Shown piece by piece: positions 9,170 through 19,898 of a stretch of 41,474 nt of DNA. Source of the stretch: Ruminococcus sp. (GTDB lineage Bacteria > Bacillota > Clostridia > Oscillospirales > Acutalibacteraceae); assembly GCA_024403825.1 (NCBI GenBank), contig JAKSRB010000010.1:1-41474 (forward strand), read 5' to 3'. Both the position numbers and the translations under genes were made by a program. Below the pieces are notes generated by a model. The model saw only the letters and a program-made list of their open reading frames with translations, did not search any database and was not told the origin of the DNA. The first letter of the stretch is position 1. Each line of letters opens with the position of its first letter.

Positions 9170-12100
9170 TTATATGCATATGTATTCATCAAGATACAAT
9201 GAACATATTATGCATTGCGAAACTCTTAATTCAGTTTGCTGTTCCATTGCAAGTCTGTATATCTGTAACTGCTTTTCATATAATTTTTTAAGTCTTTCAA
9301 TATCCTTAACTCTGTCGGTTTTATAATCTACAATTATTAAGCTTCCATTTTCTACAAAGGCAATATCAACAGCACCCTGCACCATAATTTCTGCCGAAAT
9401 TTCATTAGAATATTCATCATAAAGCTCTGAGGGTTTAAGCTTTACAAAAAACTGTTCTTCCCTCAACACCTTTTCAGAATTTATTATGCGGTCGAATAGC
9501 GGTAAATTTATTAATTTTAAAATTCTATCAAAATCAATTAATTCTGCCTGTGTTTCATCAAGCACACCTATAGACAATAGTCTATTTATTTCTTCATTAA
9601 TATCTTTTCTCGCATTTCTAAAATTGCAATATTGCAAAAATTTATGATGTGCAGTTCCACGCTCCGCTGCCGAGATAGTTTTATTACTAAGAAATGACGG
9701 CTTTTCAAGTATTCTTTCAAAATATGAATTATCCTTGTGTGCAATTTCTGAGGCACTCACTTTTTGAGGTAAATTCATTATTTCGCTGTTTTTATACTTA
9801 AAATTTATATTTCTTTTTAATAATTCAGAATAATCAAAATCATTCAAAACAGATAAATCGACATCATTTTCATCTATATTTTCCGTATAAATATCTGAAT
9901 TTCCAAATAATTGTTCCTCACATTCAATTATATCCAACTGCCATTGAGTTGCACATTCATCTGACGGTATATTTTCCAGAAACGGATTGAATTTCTGCCT
10001 TATTGCGTTAAATGACGGATGAACCATTGCACAAAGCATTATCCAGTCTGATATACTTTTGCAATTTGTAACCGCATATGGTTCAATAATATCAGAAGAT
10101 ACGATTTTTGAGCTGATTCCGCTCAGATATTTTTCCACATCGGATTGTGAGGATACTATGATAAGCTTTTCCCTTGCCCTTGTCAAGGCAACATATAGCA
10201 CTCTCATTTCTTCTGCAAGGTTATTTGTTGCAATTTCAAGTCCCACCGCAAGTCGTGGCAAGGTATTGTAACGGCAGATTCCGTCTTTCTTTTTAATACC
10301 AAGTCCTGCGTTACTGTCAACCAGTATATCTTCTCTTAAATCCATTTCATTAAATTTCTTGCCTGTATCAGCAATGAAACAAACAGGATATTCAAGTCCT
10401 TTTGAAGCGTGAATACTTAATACTCTTACTCCGTTTAATTCTCCGCCGTCTGGTGACGCAGGAAGTGATGTTCCATTTTCAATAAGCTTATCAATAAAAT
10501 TGATAAAATCAGAAAGAGTTTTATAACCATTGGTTTCATAATTTCTTGCATATTCTCTTAATAAATTCAGATTTGCTGACGGACTTGCTCCACCTTTAAC
10601 AGCTGAAGTAATTGCAGAAAACGAGGTTACATCATACACCTTGCCAATTAAATCATCAATTCCGCAGGTATATGAATATTTACGCAAATAATCAAGCTCC
10701 CTTAAAAATCCAGCTGCCTTTTCGTTTTTCTCAGAATATCCGAGAACTGCTGTATATAGGCTTGTAAAGCGTGAATCTGCCCTTAACTCCGCAAGCTCAT
10801 CTGGGGTAAAACCATAAATCGGACTACACATAACCGATAGCAAAGGAATATCCAGAGTTGGATTATTAATTGTACGCAGTAAATTAAGCATTACCTTTAC
10901 TTCCTGAGATTCAAAGGAATTTTCCTTGCTTTCGCTGAAAGCAGGAATACCATAGCTTATTAAAGTATTAACATAGGTCATTGCTGTTGATTTAGGACTT
11001 CTTAAAATTACTGCAAAATCGCCATAGGTTGCCTTACGCTGAATATCACCATCCTTAACCATAAAATTCTCTGACAGCATTTTTCTGATTTTTAATGCTA
11101 TATATCTTGCCTCAGCCTCAGTATGTGCTAAATCCTCAAATCCCTTTTTCTCAATAAGCACGATTTCAGTATCACAACTATCACTTTTAGGATATACCGC
11201 TCCGACATTCAGTTTTTCATCATCAGTATAATTCATCTGGGCAGATTTTTCAGACATAATTCTTGAAAAAAGAAAATTTACTGTATCACATACTTCCTGC
11301 CTGCTACGGAAATTCTTATCAAGAATAATTGTTGCAGGATAATTCGGATTTTCAGCATTAAATCTTTTATAACTGCTTTTTCTGTCAATAAAAATCTGAG
11401 GCTTTGCCTGACGAAAGCCATAAATACTTTGCTTTACATCTCCTACAACAAACAGATTATTTTCATTATTGCTGACACATTTAAAAATTAAATCCTGAAC
11501 ATCATTAACATCCTGAAATTCGTCAACCATTACAGCATCAAAGCGTTCAGATATTTCAATCGCCTGAGCAGTACGGTTGTAACCATTTTCATCAGGAGTG
11601 GCAAGAAGCTTTACCGCTAACAGCTCAATATCTGCAAATGAAAGAATATTTTTCTTTGCCATTAACTCTGATAGTTTTTCAATGTAGCATTTTTCAAGCT
11701 CAAACAAGGTTGTTACAAGCTCTCTTAACTCACCTATTTCAGCAAAAGCCTCCGCCTCGCTCCATTCAAAATATCCTTGAAGGCTCTTTATTGTACTTTT
11801 TACTTCATCACGATTTGCTGCAACAGCTATCTTTACAGGATTTTCCTTATAACCCCTTGGTGTTGATAAACGCCCAGCCTTAAAACCTCCGAGATGTATA
11901 GCTATATCGTCCCAACTGCCGTTATCAAGCCTGTTTTCCAAAGAATTTAAGAAAGCTAAATCTTCATCAAATCTCTCAATATTTGCACTATACAGCTTTT
12001 CCTCTGTCTTTAACTGATTTATCGAATTATCTGTAAGACTTATCATATGCTGTACCGCTGACTTTGCATATTCAGCAATGATTTTGCCCCAGATTGTATT

Positions 12101-12715
12101 TATTATAGGTTGTGGGGAATATTTATCAAGCATATCATCAAGCCATTTATTTGGGAAAGGCTGAGTTGACAGAAATTCATTTATTTTCAATACAGTATCC
12201 CTGAGTTTAATATCGCCATTTTTTGAAGAAAACGCATCTACAAGCTTAATAAAATCATTGCCACCATTCAGATAAAATTCTTCAAAGGACAAATCCAAAG
12301 CCTGCTGTCTGAGCAGATTAAGCTCACCCTCATCTGCAATTCGGAAATCCCTTGAAATATCAAGTGAATGAAAATATTCCCTTACTATGTCACCACAGAA
12401 ACTATCAATGGTAGAAATACTTGCATTATATAAAAGCTGTTTTTGTTGTAAAAGCATTTGATTATAAGGGTCATCTTCAAGCAGTCTGTCAAGCTCATAA
12501 GATAATCTTTCACGCATTTCAGCCGCTGCCGCTCTTGTGAATGTTACGATAAGCAAGCGGTCAACCTCAATCGGATTTTCCTCTCTTGTAATCAGATTCA
12601 AAACCCTTTCAACAAGTACGGCTGTTTTTCCTGAGCCTGCCGCTGCCGATACAAGCACCGAGCCGTCTGTTGCATAAATTGCATTTTTCTGCTGTTCTGT
12701 CCATTGTCTGCCCAT
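9170..12715 (-). CDS. addA: ATP-dependent helicase/nuclease subunit A
   Basis: 1181-residue AddA, the UvrD-like helicase plus RecB-type nuclease subunit of AddAB, which processes double-strand breaks for RecA-dependent repair. Seen: Walker A in AAAGSGKTAVL (about 24-34), a Walker B region VMVDEFQDVND, the superfamily 1 motif VALTRAREKL, and a C-terminal nuclease motif IIVDYKTDRV. Length is near the usual 1200-1240. Its ATG overlaps the addB stop by one base (TAATG), and the SD GGAGGTGA lies inside the 3' end of addB, so the two are translationally coupled. Confidence 0.96.
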   Translation of the reverse strand: MGRQWTEQQKNAIYATDGSVLVSAAAGSGKTAVLVERVLNLITREENPIEVDRLLIVTFTRAAAAEMRERLSYELDRLLEDDPYNQMLLQQKQLLYNASISTIDSFCGDIVREYFHSLDISRDFRIADEGELNLLRQQALDLSFEEFYLNGGNDFIKLVDAFSSKNGDIKLRDTVLKINEFLSTQPFPNKWLDDMLDKYSPQPIINTIWGKIIAEYAKSAVQHMISLTDNSINQLKTEEKLYSANIERFDEDLAFLNSLENRLDNGSWDDIAIHLGGFKAGRLSTPRGYKENPVKIAVAANRDEVKSTIKSLQGYFEWSEAEAFAEIGELRELVTTLFELEKCYIEKLSELMAKKNILSFADIELLAVKLLATPDENGYNRTAQAIEISERFDAVMVDEFQDVNDVQDLIFKCVSNNENNLFVVGDVKQSIYGFRQAKPQIFIDRKSSYKRFNAENPNYPATIILDKNFRSRQEVCDTVNFLFSRIMSEKSAQMNYTDDEKLNVGAVYPKSDSCDTEIVLIEKKGFEDLAHTEAEARYIALKIRKMLSENFMVKDGDIQRKATYGDFAVILRSPKSTAMTYVNTLISYGIPAFSESKENSFESQEVKVMLNLLRTINNPTLDIPLLSVMCSPIYGFTPDELAELRADSRFTSLYTAVLGYSEKNEKAAGFLRELDYLRKYSYTCGIDDLIGKVYDVTSFSAITSAVKGGASPSANLNLLREYARNYETNGYKTLSDFINFIDKLIENGTSLPASPDGGELNGVRVLSIHASKGLEYPVCFIADTGKKFNEMDLREDILVDSNAGLGIKKKDGICRYNTLPRLAVGLEIATNNLAEEMRVLYVALTRAREKLIIVSSQSDVEKYLSGISSKIVSSDIIEPYAVTNCKSISDWIMLCAMVHPSFNAIRQKFNPFLENIPSDECATQWQLDIIECEEQLFGNSDIYTENIDENDVDLSVLNDFDYSELLKRNINFKYKNSEIMNLPQKVSASEIAHKDNSYFERILEKPSFLSNKTISAAERGTAHHKFLQYCNFRNARKDINEEINRLLSIGVLDETQAELIDFDRILKLINLPLFDRIINSEKVLREEQFFVKLKPSELYDEYSNEISAEIMVQGAVDIAFVENGSLIIVDYKTDRVKDIERLKKLYEKQLQIYRLAMEQQTELRVSQCIICSLYLDEYICI

Positions 12716-15700
12716 TAAAATTCACCTCCGTTCTCTTCTTCAAGAATTGAAAATACTTCATCATTTTTCATATCAAATGCAGTTTTCTGTCCGCTGACAT
12801 TATATCCGCACACACTATCATACGGACAATATGTGCAGGCATCGTGCGAACCCTTCAATGGTTCAGCCTGTATATTTCCGTTGTAAAGCTGTTTTCCCAT
12901 TTCTGCAACTGTCTTATCAATCTTGTCAAATATCTTTCCGAACTGCTCCAGAGTTGCAAGGCTTTTATCTGATACAGGTGTACCAACTTTGATTTTAACA
13001 GGAATATACTTTCCGATTTCGCTCTTATCCATACCCTTTATAACTTTTATATCATCAAGCAAAAGTCCGTTCATTTTCAAAGCCTTATCAAGCTCTGATT
13101 CAATTTTATCTTCTGAAATATAGTGTCCTGCTGAAATTATCGGAGTGGTTGCAGGCATATACAATACACCTGCCGGAGTTATCTCGCTGAATTTGCTGTT
13201 ACCATTCAGCTTTACGGAATACAGATATAAAAGCATCTGTAGATTAATTCCATAAAGCACATCAGATAATTTAAACTGCTTTGAGCCGGTTTTGTAGTCA
13301 ACAATACGCAGATAACTCACACCGTCAGCAGTCATAATATCTACCCTGTCTATACTTCCCTGCACAGCGATATTTTCACCAGTCGGCAATTTAATTGTAT
13401 ATGCAGGAATATCCTGACCAATTTTCAGTTCGCACGCACTCACATCAAAGTCACTCTGAGAAAGCTCTTCAATTAGTCTGCTTAAAAGTAAAAATACATT
13501 ATCTCTTATAACCTTTAATCTGTACAAAAAGGCATTTGACTTAGCTTCACTACCGCCAAAATATCTCACTAAATACTCATTTAATATGTTTTCAATAAAT
13601 CTGATAATGTCATCATCGCTTAAGGTGCTGTACTCGGGCTTTGAATATTTTCCAAAAAATTTTTCAAGTATATAATGTACAAGTGTACCATACTCAAGCG
13701 GATTGATTTCAGCCTTTCTGCGTTCACGCACTCTAAGACCGTAATTACAGAAATATGAAAATCTGCATAAATTAAATTTTTCAATTTGTGAAGCCGATAT
13801 TTTTAAATTATTTCCAAACAGCTTATGGGCATTTTCTGTTTTTTCAAGCTTAAATGGATTTGAATTAACCGCTCTTTTCAATGCCATTGTTTTTAAAGAG
13901 TAATTGCTGTCATTTTCAAATATTTCCGCTAATGATGACAAATCCGTATAATTACTATTCAATGACCTTGCATATTCTTCAAAGGCAGGCTGAATTGCCC
14001 ACATAGAATTTTCAGGGGAAATAAAATCCGAGTTATCAAGCATTATTATGTTACTAAATATCTTATGTACCTCATTCACAATTACAGACGGCTTATAAGC
14101 ATTTCCAAGCAAATCAGCAACAGGGTAAGTTATATATAATTTATCTGAAGCGGAGGTCATACAGCAATATGTCATAAATGTTTCAAGCTTGCTAAGCTCT
14201 GTGAAATCATCACTTATTGAAATATCGTTCAATGAAAGAATTTTAAGCTCAAAGGATGAAAATACACCAGATGTATGAGGAATTGCAGGAAAGCTTCCAT
14301 CTGTACAGCCAATAAGAAATGATGCTTTCTGATTTGAAAGCCTTACACGCTGTGCGGTAGTGACAGTTACGCTGTCCAAGGTCTGAGGAACATCTGAAAT
14401 CTGAATATATGAAATATGTATCGACAATAATTCAAAATATCTTTTAAGCGATAATTCCATATCACCAATTACTGCAACCAGCTTATCAAGAATATCTACA
14501 AATAAGTTCCATATTCTTATCTGTTCTGCTCCAACACCCTTTATGCCCTTTTCTTCAAAAGAATCATACATTATATCAAGAGATGCTGTTACGCCCATTT
14601 CAATCATTGTTGTATATAACAATTCAGAAATCTGCCTGCCATTCATTTCTTTGGACTCTTCTTTAAAACGCAATGCAGGCTCAACTATTGACTTTCTAAC
14701 TCTTTCTGCTGTTTCAAGCAAGGCTTCATCTTCTTCTGAAAAATGCTCCTTAAAGCCGTTTGGATTTTGCTTAAACTCTGATTTAAATTTTGAATTATTG
14801 ATATTCCAAACATATGTATAATTCTCAAATATATTTATTTCTTCAACAGAATTATTTGTCAATCCTGTTTTTAAAACTGACAGCACATCTTCCCTATCAA
14901 AGTCATTTAACACCATTCTGAAAAATGATGTAACAAAACGAATTACAGGCTTTAACTCAATATCCTTTTTTAAATCCATAAAATATGGTATTTCATATTT
15001 ATCAAATATAACATTCAGCACACCGTTATATTTATCTGTATCGTGGCTTATTACCGATATATCAGAATATTGATAGCCCTCATTTATTACAAGCTCCTTT
15101 ATTTTTCTTGCAACAAATTCACACTCGTTATATGCATCAACTGCGGAATACAGCATTATATTTTCAGGCACTTTTTCTGATTTTTCATAATCATTTCTGA
15201 AAATTCCGCTTTCAAGTAATTTAAGCTCTTCATTGTGACAACGATAGTTTCCTGACAATTCGACAGCTTTTTTTATATCTATACAATCTCGGTTTGCAAG
15301 CTCTGTCACAATTCTTACGGTTCTGTAGGCGGCTGCAAATACATCTTCATTACTTTTTGCCAACGCATCAATCGTAAGAGAGATATAAACCTCTGAGCAT
15401 TGATTGAATAATATTCTTAAAACCTTATATTGTTGTGCGGTAAATCCGCTGAATGAATCTATATAAAGCACATAATCTTTAAATATCTCATTATCATTGA
15501 GAATAAATGCAAGCCTTGTTAAATCATCAAGTGGGTCAATATAGCTTTGGGAAACAAGTGCATCAAATGTATCAAGAATAAGTGCCGTTTCAATCAGCTT
15601 GGTTTTTAAGGTACTGTCCTCAATGCGATTTGCACTCGCCCTGAGCATTTCAGTAGATATACTGTTTTTCTTGCACTCTGTCAGTGTCTGCAACATTATT

Positions 15701-16050
15701 TCAGAAATATTTTTACTCTTGCGACTTTTAAATAGTGTCAGCTTTTCTGTAAGCTGTTCAAGTGCAAGATTCATTATTACTGAGCGTGTGCCGTTATCTA
15801 TTACATTTTTGGGAATATTTCCTGTCTTTTCAAATACATACCTACATAGCTTTGAAAAGCCAAAAACTGAAACCTGTCTTGCTCTTTTTGCTCCAAGTAT
15901 ATTCAAAAATGCTTTTTCTGTTTCAAATGAACTTTGGTCAGGTACAAGCATTATAATATTTTCTTTTCCCTCTGCCACTAACTCAGATATTTTATTATAA
16001 ATATATGTCGTTTTTCCTGTTCCGCTCGTTCCTGTAATAAACTGTATCAT
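12715..16050 (-). CDS. addB: ATP-dependent nuclease subunit B
   Basis: 1111-residue AddB, partner of AddA. It has an N-terminal P-loop (GTSGTGKTT, residues 7-15), an inactive-helicase-like body, a RecB-type nuclease motif (IVDYKTGSKQF) and a C-terminal CTYCPYDSVC cluster. With the earlier cysteine in CRFSYFCNYG this matches the C...CX2CX5C [4Fe-4S] pattern of AddB. The start is taken at the ATG beginning MIQFITGTSG, with GAGGG eight bases upstream; a longer in-frame start at 16092 lacks an SD. It is the first gene of addBA, about 105 bases after the SDR-LicD gene with no terminator seen between them, so readthrough from the glycan genes is possible. Confidence 0.95.
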   Translation of the reverse strand: MIQFITGTSGTGKTTYIYNKISELVAEGKENIIMLVPDQSSFETEKAFLNILGAKRARQVSVFGFSKLCRYVFEKTGNIPKNVIDNGTRSVIMNLALEQLTEKLTLFKSRKSKNISEIMLQTLTECKKNSISTEMLRASANRIEDSTLKTKLIETALILDTFDALVSQSYIDPLDDLTRLAFILNDNEIFKDYVLYIDSFSGFTAQQYKVLRILFNQCSEVYISLTIDALAKSNEDVFAAAYRTVRIVTELANRDCIDIKKAVELSGNYRCHNEELKLLESGIFRNDYEKSEKVPENIMLYSAVDAYNECEFVARKIKELVINEGYQYSDISVISHDTDKYNGVLNVIFDKYEIPYFMDLKKDIELKPVIRFVTSFFRMVLNDFDREDVLSVLKTGLTNNSVEEINIFENYTYVWNINNSKFKSEFKQNPNGFKEHFSEEDEALLETAERVRKSIVEPALRFKEESKEMNGRQISELLYTTMIEMGVTASLDIMYDSFEEKGIKGVGAEQIRIWNLFVDILDKLVAVIGDMELSLKRYFELLSIHISYIQISDVPQTLDSVTVTTAQRVRLSNQKASFLIGCTDGSFPAIPHTSGVFSSFELKILSLNDISISDDFTELSKLETFMTYCCMTSASDKLYITYPVADLLGNAYKPSVIVNEVHKIFSNIIMLDNSDFISPENSMWAIQPAFEEYARSLNSNYTDLSSLAEIFENDSNYSLKTMALKRAVNSNPFKLEKTENAHKLFGNNLKISASQIEKFNLCRFSYFCNYGLRVRERRKAEINPLEYGTLVHYILEKFFGKYSKPEYSTLSDDDIIRFIENILNEYLVRYFGGSEAKSNAFLYRLKVIRDNVFLLLSRLIEELSQSDFDVSACELKIGQDIPAYTIKLPTGENIAVQGSIDRVDIMTADGVSYLRIVDYKTGSKQFKLSDVLYGINLQMLLYLYSVKLNGNSKFSEITPAGVLYMPATTPIISAGHYISEDKIESELDKALKMNGLLLDDIKVIKGMDKSEIGKYIPVKIKVGTPVSDKSLATLEQFGKIFDKIDKTVAEMGKQLYNGNIQAEPLKGSHDACTYCPYDSVCGYNVSGQKTAFDMKNDEVFSILEEENGGEF

Positions 16051-16155
16051 TATAATATCCCTCATAAACATAAAGCCTGATAATTCCTGCAAATCTGAAA
16101 GAAATCATCAAGCAATTATGCAATTAATTTTAAAAATTATATTGTTATTCGGCTA

Positions 16156-18012
16156 TTAAAATATTTTATATCCGTCATATTTTCCAATATCGCAAAGGTC
16201 AATTTCGTGACAGCCAAGCCTTGTACTAAGCGGAGCAAGCTCCATATAATCTCCATACAAAAACCTTAAATATTCATCATATTTCTTTGGTATAGGCATT
16301 TTTATGTTTTCAAAATCAACATAAATCACTTCATCAAGGCAATTTTTTGGAAAAACTCCGTTATAGATATTCCTGCCCATTCCGTCATACAGATATTTTG
16401 CATTCTTCTTATTCTTAAAGAAAGTCAGAGTTTTCTTTTCAAGCCACATACTGAACTTAATTGGAAATATTCTTTTGCAGAAATCAGTTACCGCTGATTG
16501 AATTTTACTGTCATTTTCAGCTTTTCTGTTATTCCACTTATTGAAAACCAATGCCCTTGTAAATAAGGTCATTGCTATATGAATTTTTTGTCCAAGCTTG
16601 GAATTTGCCGTATTATCGTGGCAAAAAATATCAAAGGCAAGTCCATTATGCATACCCTTATGAGTTTTTGCAAATTCGGTTGCAAAGGTTGTATCATCAA
16701 GCCTGAATTTTGCAAATTCATAAAAGCATTTACTATCGGTATCACTTGTCTGGAATGTCATTCCCTGTGGCAGCTCACTTTGTGCAATTTTGCAGAATTT
16801 ATCGTAATCCTCACGCAACATCATAACATCTGCATCATCATCCCATGGAATAAAACCTTTATGTCTTATTGCTCCAAGTAAGGTTCCCCCACCAAGAAAA
16901 TATTTTATATTATGCTTTCTGCATATTCTGTCAAGCTCAAGCAAATAAGCAAGCTGAACACTCTGAATATAGCTAAGCCTTCCCTCGTGAGAATGTGGCA
17001 AACGGCTGTCATTTCCATTACTGCAACCAATTTCTGATAATTCAAGGGCAATTTCAAGTGAGGTTTTAGGCTCACAGCCTGATGTTGCAATTTTTCCGCC
17101 ACTTATCGCACAAGCATTCAGCTCTTTTGTTGCACCTGATTTAATTTCTGTTAAATCTCCGTATATTTCATTAAGCTTTGCAAAAATCTCAGCGGTTGAA
17201 CATACCGAATTTTTTCCGATTATATTATATGCGGTGTTGCCTTCAAGCTCTGATAATGCATATACGGCAGCTCGCATTACATCATTAATATAAACAAAGG
17301 AATATTTTTTTAATGAAATATTCATAACACAGCTTTTATTTTCAGAAATACATCTGAATACATCATCAAACGGAGTTTTAAGACCTGCACCTAAAATTAT
17401 TCCTGTTCTTAATGTGGTAAAATCAAACGCTGACATTTTTCGTTTAGATGCCCATACAGTTTCAAGAACTCTCATAAGCTGAGTTTCAAAGCTTTCTGCG
17501 GAATTTATATCGCAATATGGATATTCATTTTCTGAATATACCCTATGCGGTTCACCCACACCATAAACTCTGCTGTCATTAAAAAACAATACCTTAGCTT
17601 TTGTCTTAGCCGAAAAATCAGCCAGAATTTCTGAGCTTTTTATTGCATTGCGGAATAATTCAATATCATTGCCGATTTCTTCACCACAAACGCCTGTATA
17701 TATTAAATAATCTGCATCTGATAGCTCCGTAAGCAAATCAAAGGACATAAATTCAAAATCATCCCGCAAAAATAAATCGTGAGATAATCCGCTCATTGCA
17801 ATTTCTTTATTATCGCCTGTCAGAATTACTCTTATATTAAGATTTTTAGCATCATTCTGATAAAGCAAGGCATAAACAAAACATCTTGCAAGACCATTTC
17901 CACAAATTACTATAGTTTTATTTTTCAGATTTTTTACTATTAAATTTTTTTCAACAAGTGGCAATGCCGCCCAATCAGCTTCTGCTTCATTCAATATTTC
18001 TTTGATTTTCAT
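16156..18012 (-). CDS. NAD-dependent epimerase/SDR-LicD family fusion protein
   Basis: 618-residue two-domain protein. Residues ~30-330 look like an extended short-chain dehydrogenase/NAD-dependent epimerase: a Rossmann start in IVICGNGLARCF, then FFNDSRVYGVGEP and LRTGIILGAG. Residues ~345-618 form a LicD/fukutin-type nucleotidyl- or phosphotransferase domain with GGGTLLGAIRHKGFIPWDDD and DVMM; the acidic DDD is the expected metal site. LicD proteins add phosphocholine or similar groups to teichoic acids and surface glycans. The first glycine motif is atypical, so the SDR half may be degenerate. It follows a TagGH-like exporter, consistent with decorating an exported polymer. Substrate is unknown. 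Confidence 0.85.
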   Translation of the reverse strand: MKIKEILNEAEADWAALPLVEKNLIVKNLKNKTIVICGNGLARCFVYALLYQNDAKNLNIRVILTGDNKEIAMSGLSHDLFLRDDFEFMSFDLLTELSDADYLIYTGVCGEEIGNDIELFRNAIKSSEILADFSAKTKAKVLFFNDSRVYGVGEPHRVYSENEYPYCDINSAESFETQLMRVLETVWASKRKMSAFDFTTLRTGIILGAGLKTPFDDVFRCISENKSCVMNISLKKYSFVYINDVMRAAVYALSELEGNTAYNIIGKNSVCSTAEIFAKLNEIYGDLTEIKSGATKELNACAISGGKIATSGCEPKTSLEIALELSEIGCSNGNDSRLPHSHEGRLSYIQSVQLAYLLELDRICRKHNIKYFLGGGTLLGAIRHKGFIPWDDDADVMMLREDYDKFCKIAQSELPQGMTFQTSDTDSKCFYEFAKFRLDDTTFATEFAKTHKGMHNGLAFDIFCHDNTANSKLGQKIHIAMTLFTRALVFNKWNNRKAENDSKIQSAVTDFCKRIFPIKFSMWLEKKTLTFFKNKKNAKYLYDGMGRNIYNGVFPKNCLDEVIYVDFENIKMPIPKKYDEYLRFLYGDYMELAPLSTRLGCHEIDLCDIGKYDGYKIF

Positions 18013-18038
18013 AATATATCACTCTATTAAATATATTT

Positions 18039-18078
18039 AAAAAAATAGTCGGCTTAAAATATTATCTGCCGACTATTT
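18039..18078 (-). terminator. Terminator after the ABC exporter ATPase
   Basis: A perfect 11-bp stem (AAATAGTCGGC at 18043-18053, GCCGACTATTT at 18068-18078) followed on the minus strand by a T run. It separates the exporter genes from the SDR-LicD gene, so that gene probably depends on readthrough or a weak local promoter. Confidence 0.8.
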
Positions 18079-18083
18079 CAAAA

Positions 18084-18833
18084 TTATTTTTTCTTCTTAG
18101 CCTTTTCAGCCGCTTTCGTTTCTTCATAAACCTTTAAGGTTTCCTCGGTTGTACCATCAAAAACAACCGTACCTTTTTTTAAATAAATTGCTCTGCTACA
18201 CATCTCCTGCACAGACTTTGCATTATGACTTACATAAAGTACAGTAACACCTGACGCAATTATATCCTTTATTTTATTGGTACATTTCTTTTTGAAAGCC
18301 GCATCACCAACTGCAAGTGCCTCATCTACAACTAAAATATCAGGCTCGATATTTACATTGATTGCAAATCCCAGACGCAATTTCATACCGCTTGAATATG
18401 TTCTTACAGGCTGGTCGATATAATCTCCAAGTTCAGCAAACTCAATGATTTTTTCTTCAATAGTCTTGATATAGCTTGCCTGTAATCCGAGAATATAGCC
18501 TTTAAGATAAATATTTTCTCTGCCTGTCATCTCAGTTGAAAAGCCTGCCGTAAGCTCAAGCAAAGCAGCAACCTGTCCATTTACCTGAATTTCACCGGTA
18601 TCAGGAAAAGCTACACCAGTAATCATTTTAAGAAGAGTAGATTTACCAGCACCATTGTCACCGACAATACCTACAGACTCCCCTCTGCCAATCTCAAGCG
18701 AAACATTATTCAAAGCCTTGTTTGTTTTCGGATTCTTTGGTTTAAAAAAGAGTGCTTTAAATCGTGCCTGGTCATTTTTATATAATATGTATGTCTTACT
18801 TACATTTTTAAATGAAATAATAGGTTCAGTCAT
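18084..18833 (-). CDS. Polysaccharide/teichoic acid ABC exporter, ATPase
   Basis: 249-residue ATPase of the TagH/RfbE/KpsT type, which powers export of lipid-linked glycan across the membrane. Seen: Walker A GDNGAGKST, a signature YSSGMKLRLGF in which SSGMK replaces LSGGQ as usual for this family, Walker B ILVVDEALAVGD, and a switch histidine in YVSHN. It ends in a lysine-rich tail. It lacks the long C-terminal extension of some TagH and Wzt proteins, so there is no visible carbohydrate-binding domain. SD GGAGGGG lies five bases before the ATG. The permease gene lies 12 bases upstream, so they are an operon. Confidence 0.93.
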   Translation of the reverse strand: MTEPIISFKNVSKTYILYKNDQARFKALFFKPKNPKTNKALNNVSLEIGRGESVGIVGDNGAGKSTLLKMITGVAFPDTGEIQVNGQVAALLELTAGFSTEMTGRENIYLKGYILGLQASYIKTIEEKIIEFAELGDYIDQPVRTYSSGMKLRLGFAINVNIEPDILVVDEALAVGDAAFKKKCTNKIKDIIASGVTVLYVSHNAKSVQEMCSRAIYLKKGTVVFDGTTEETLKVYEETKAAEKAKKKK

Positions 18834-18845
18834 AAAACCCCTCCA

Positions 18846-19664
18846 TTAAAGCACATCAGGAAGCTTTTTCCTGAGCCTGTTATAGTTGATAATACCGAGT
18901 ACAAAAATCACAACAAATTCAACAATGAAAATTGCCAACTCGGTTTTATTAGCATAAAACGGACGATTATAAAGGAAGCAATTTCTATAACCATTTACAA
19001 AAAAGTTAATAGGATTAACCATCATAACAGTTCTCAAAGGCTCATCAAAGCCATAAGAATCATACATAATACCGGAAAGCCAGAAAATACCTGACATAAC
19101 TGAAACTATAAGATTTTCAAAATCCTTGCTGAATGCGGACATTGGAGAGGTTGACCACGACAAGGCAACAAAAAATATAAACATAAGCGGACAGTAAAGA
19201 AAAAACTGGAGATTATACCAGCTTACTCCAACCTTTAGCACAACATAGACATACATTGCGACAATTAACAGCAAATGCACAAATAATCTTGAAAGGGCGG
19301 TATAAGTAAGTATTGTTGATACAGGAAATTTCACCTTAGTAATAAACTGGCGATTATTTCTCAAGGCTCTTGCACCCTGAATAATACTGTCCTGAATAAA
19401 AAACCATGGAATAATTCCGACAAACATAAATGTAAAAAAATCAAATGATGCAGGCTCAGTACCACCAAGATCAACATTTATTGCACGCAAAGCCTTGATA
19501 CCAACGGAAAAAGCAAACCAATAAACAAAAATTGTAAATGCCGGTTTGACAAAAGCCCAAAGTGGACCAATTACAGCACCTTTGTAGGTTTTAATAAGTT
19601 CATCCTTGGCAAGCAGAAAAATCTGTTTGCCAAAACCTTTATGTTCCTTAAAAATCGAAAACAA
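18846..19664 (-). CDS. Polysaccharide/teichoic acid ABC exporter, permease
   Basis: 272-residue ABC-2 type permease of the TagG/RfbA/KpsM family with about six hydrophobic segments; the conserved region around DELIKTYKGAVIGPLWAFV is typical. It forms the membrane channel for the ATPase encoded just downstream. The start is TTG at 19664: AGGA lies nine bases upstream and no nearby ATG keeps the frame. It is the first gene after the promoter at 19764-19791. Confidence 0.92.
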   Translation of the reverse strand: MFSIFKEHKGFGKQIFLLAKDELIKTYKGAVIGPLWAFVKPAFTIFVYWFAFSVGIKALRAINVDLGGTEPASFDFFTFMFVGIIPWFFIQDSIIQGARALRNNRQFITKVKFPVSTILTYTALSRLFVHLLLIVAMYVYVVLKVGVSWYNLQFFLYCPLMFIFFVALSWSTSPMSAFSKDFENLIVSVMSGIFWLSGIMYDSYGFDEPLRTVMMVNPINFFVNGYRNCFLYNRPFYANKTELAIFIVEFVVIFVLGIINYNRLRKKLPDVL

Positions 19665-19763
19665 ATTAATACATCCTATCTATATAATTGTTGTATTTAA
19701 AAATAAAATTGCTTTTATAATTCCGGCAGAATTATTCCCATATGACATTCATATACAGATTAT

Positions 19764-19791
19764 ATTATACTACATTTTACTGATTTGTCAA
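19764..19791 (-). promoter_or_regulatory. Promoter of the ABC exporter operon
   Basis: Minus-strand TTGACA (plus 19786-19791), a 16-bp spacer and TATAAT (plus 19764-19769). Predicted start near 19757 leaves a leader of about 90 nt before the TTG start codon. Confidence 0.75.
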
Positions 19792-19898
19792 TTAAATATA
19801 AGCCACAAAACATAGCTATCTAAGATTAAATTTTACATAAAATTTAGCAAAACTAAATTAATTCTGCATTTAATCATACAATATTAAAAACCACACAT

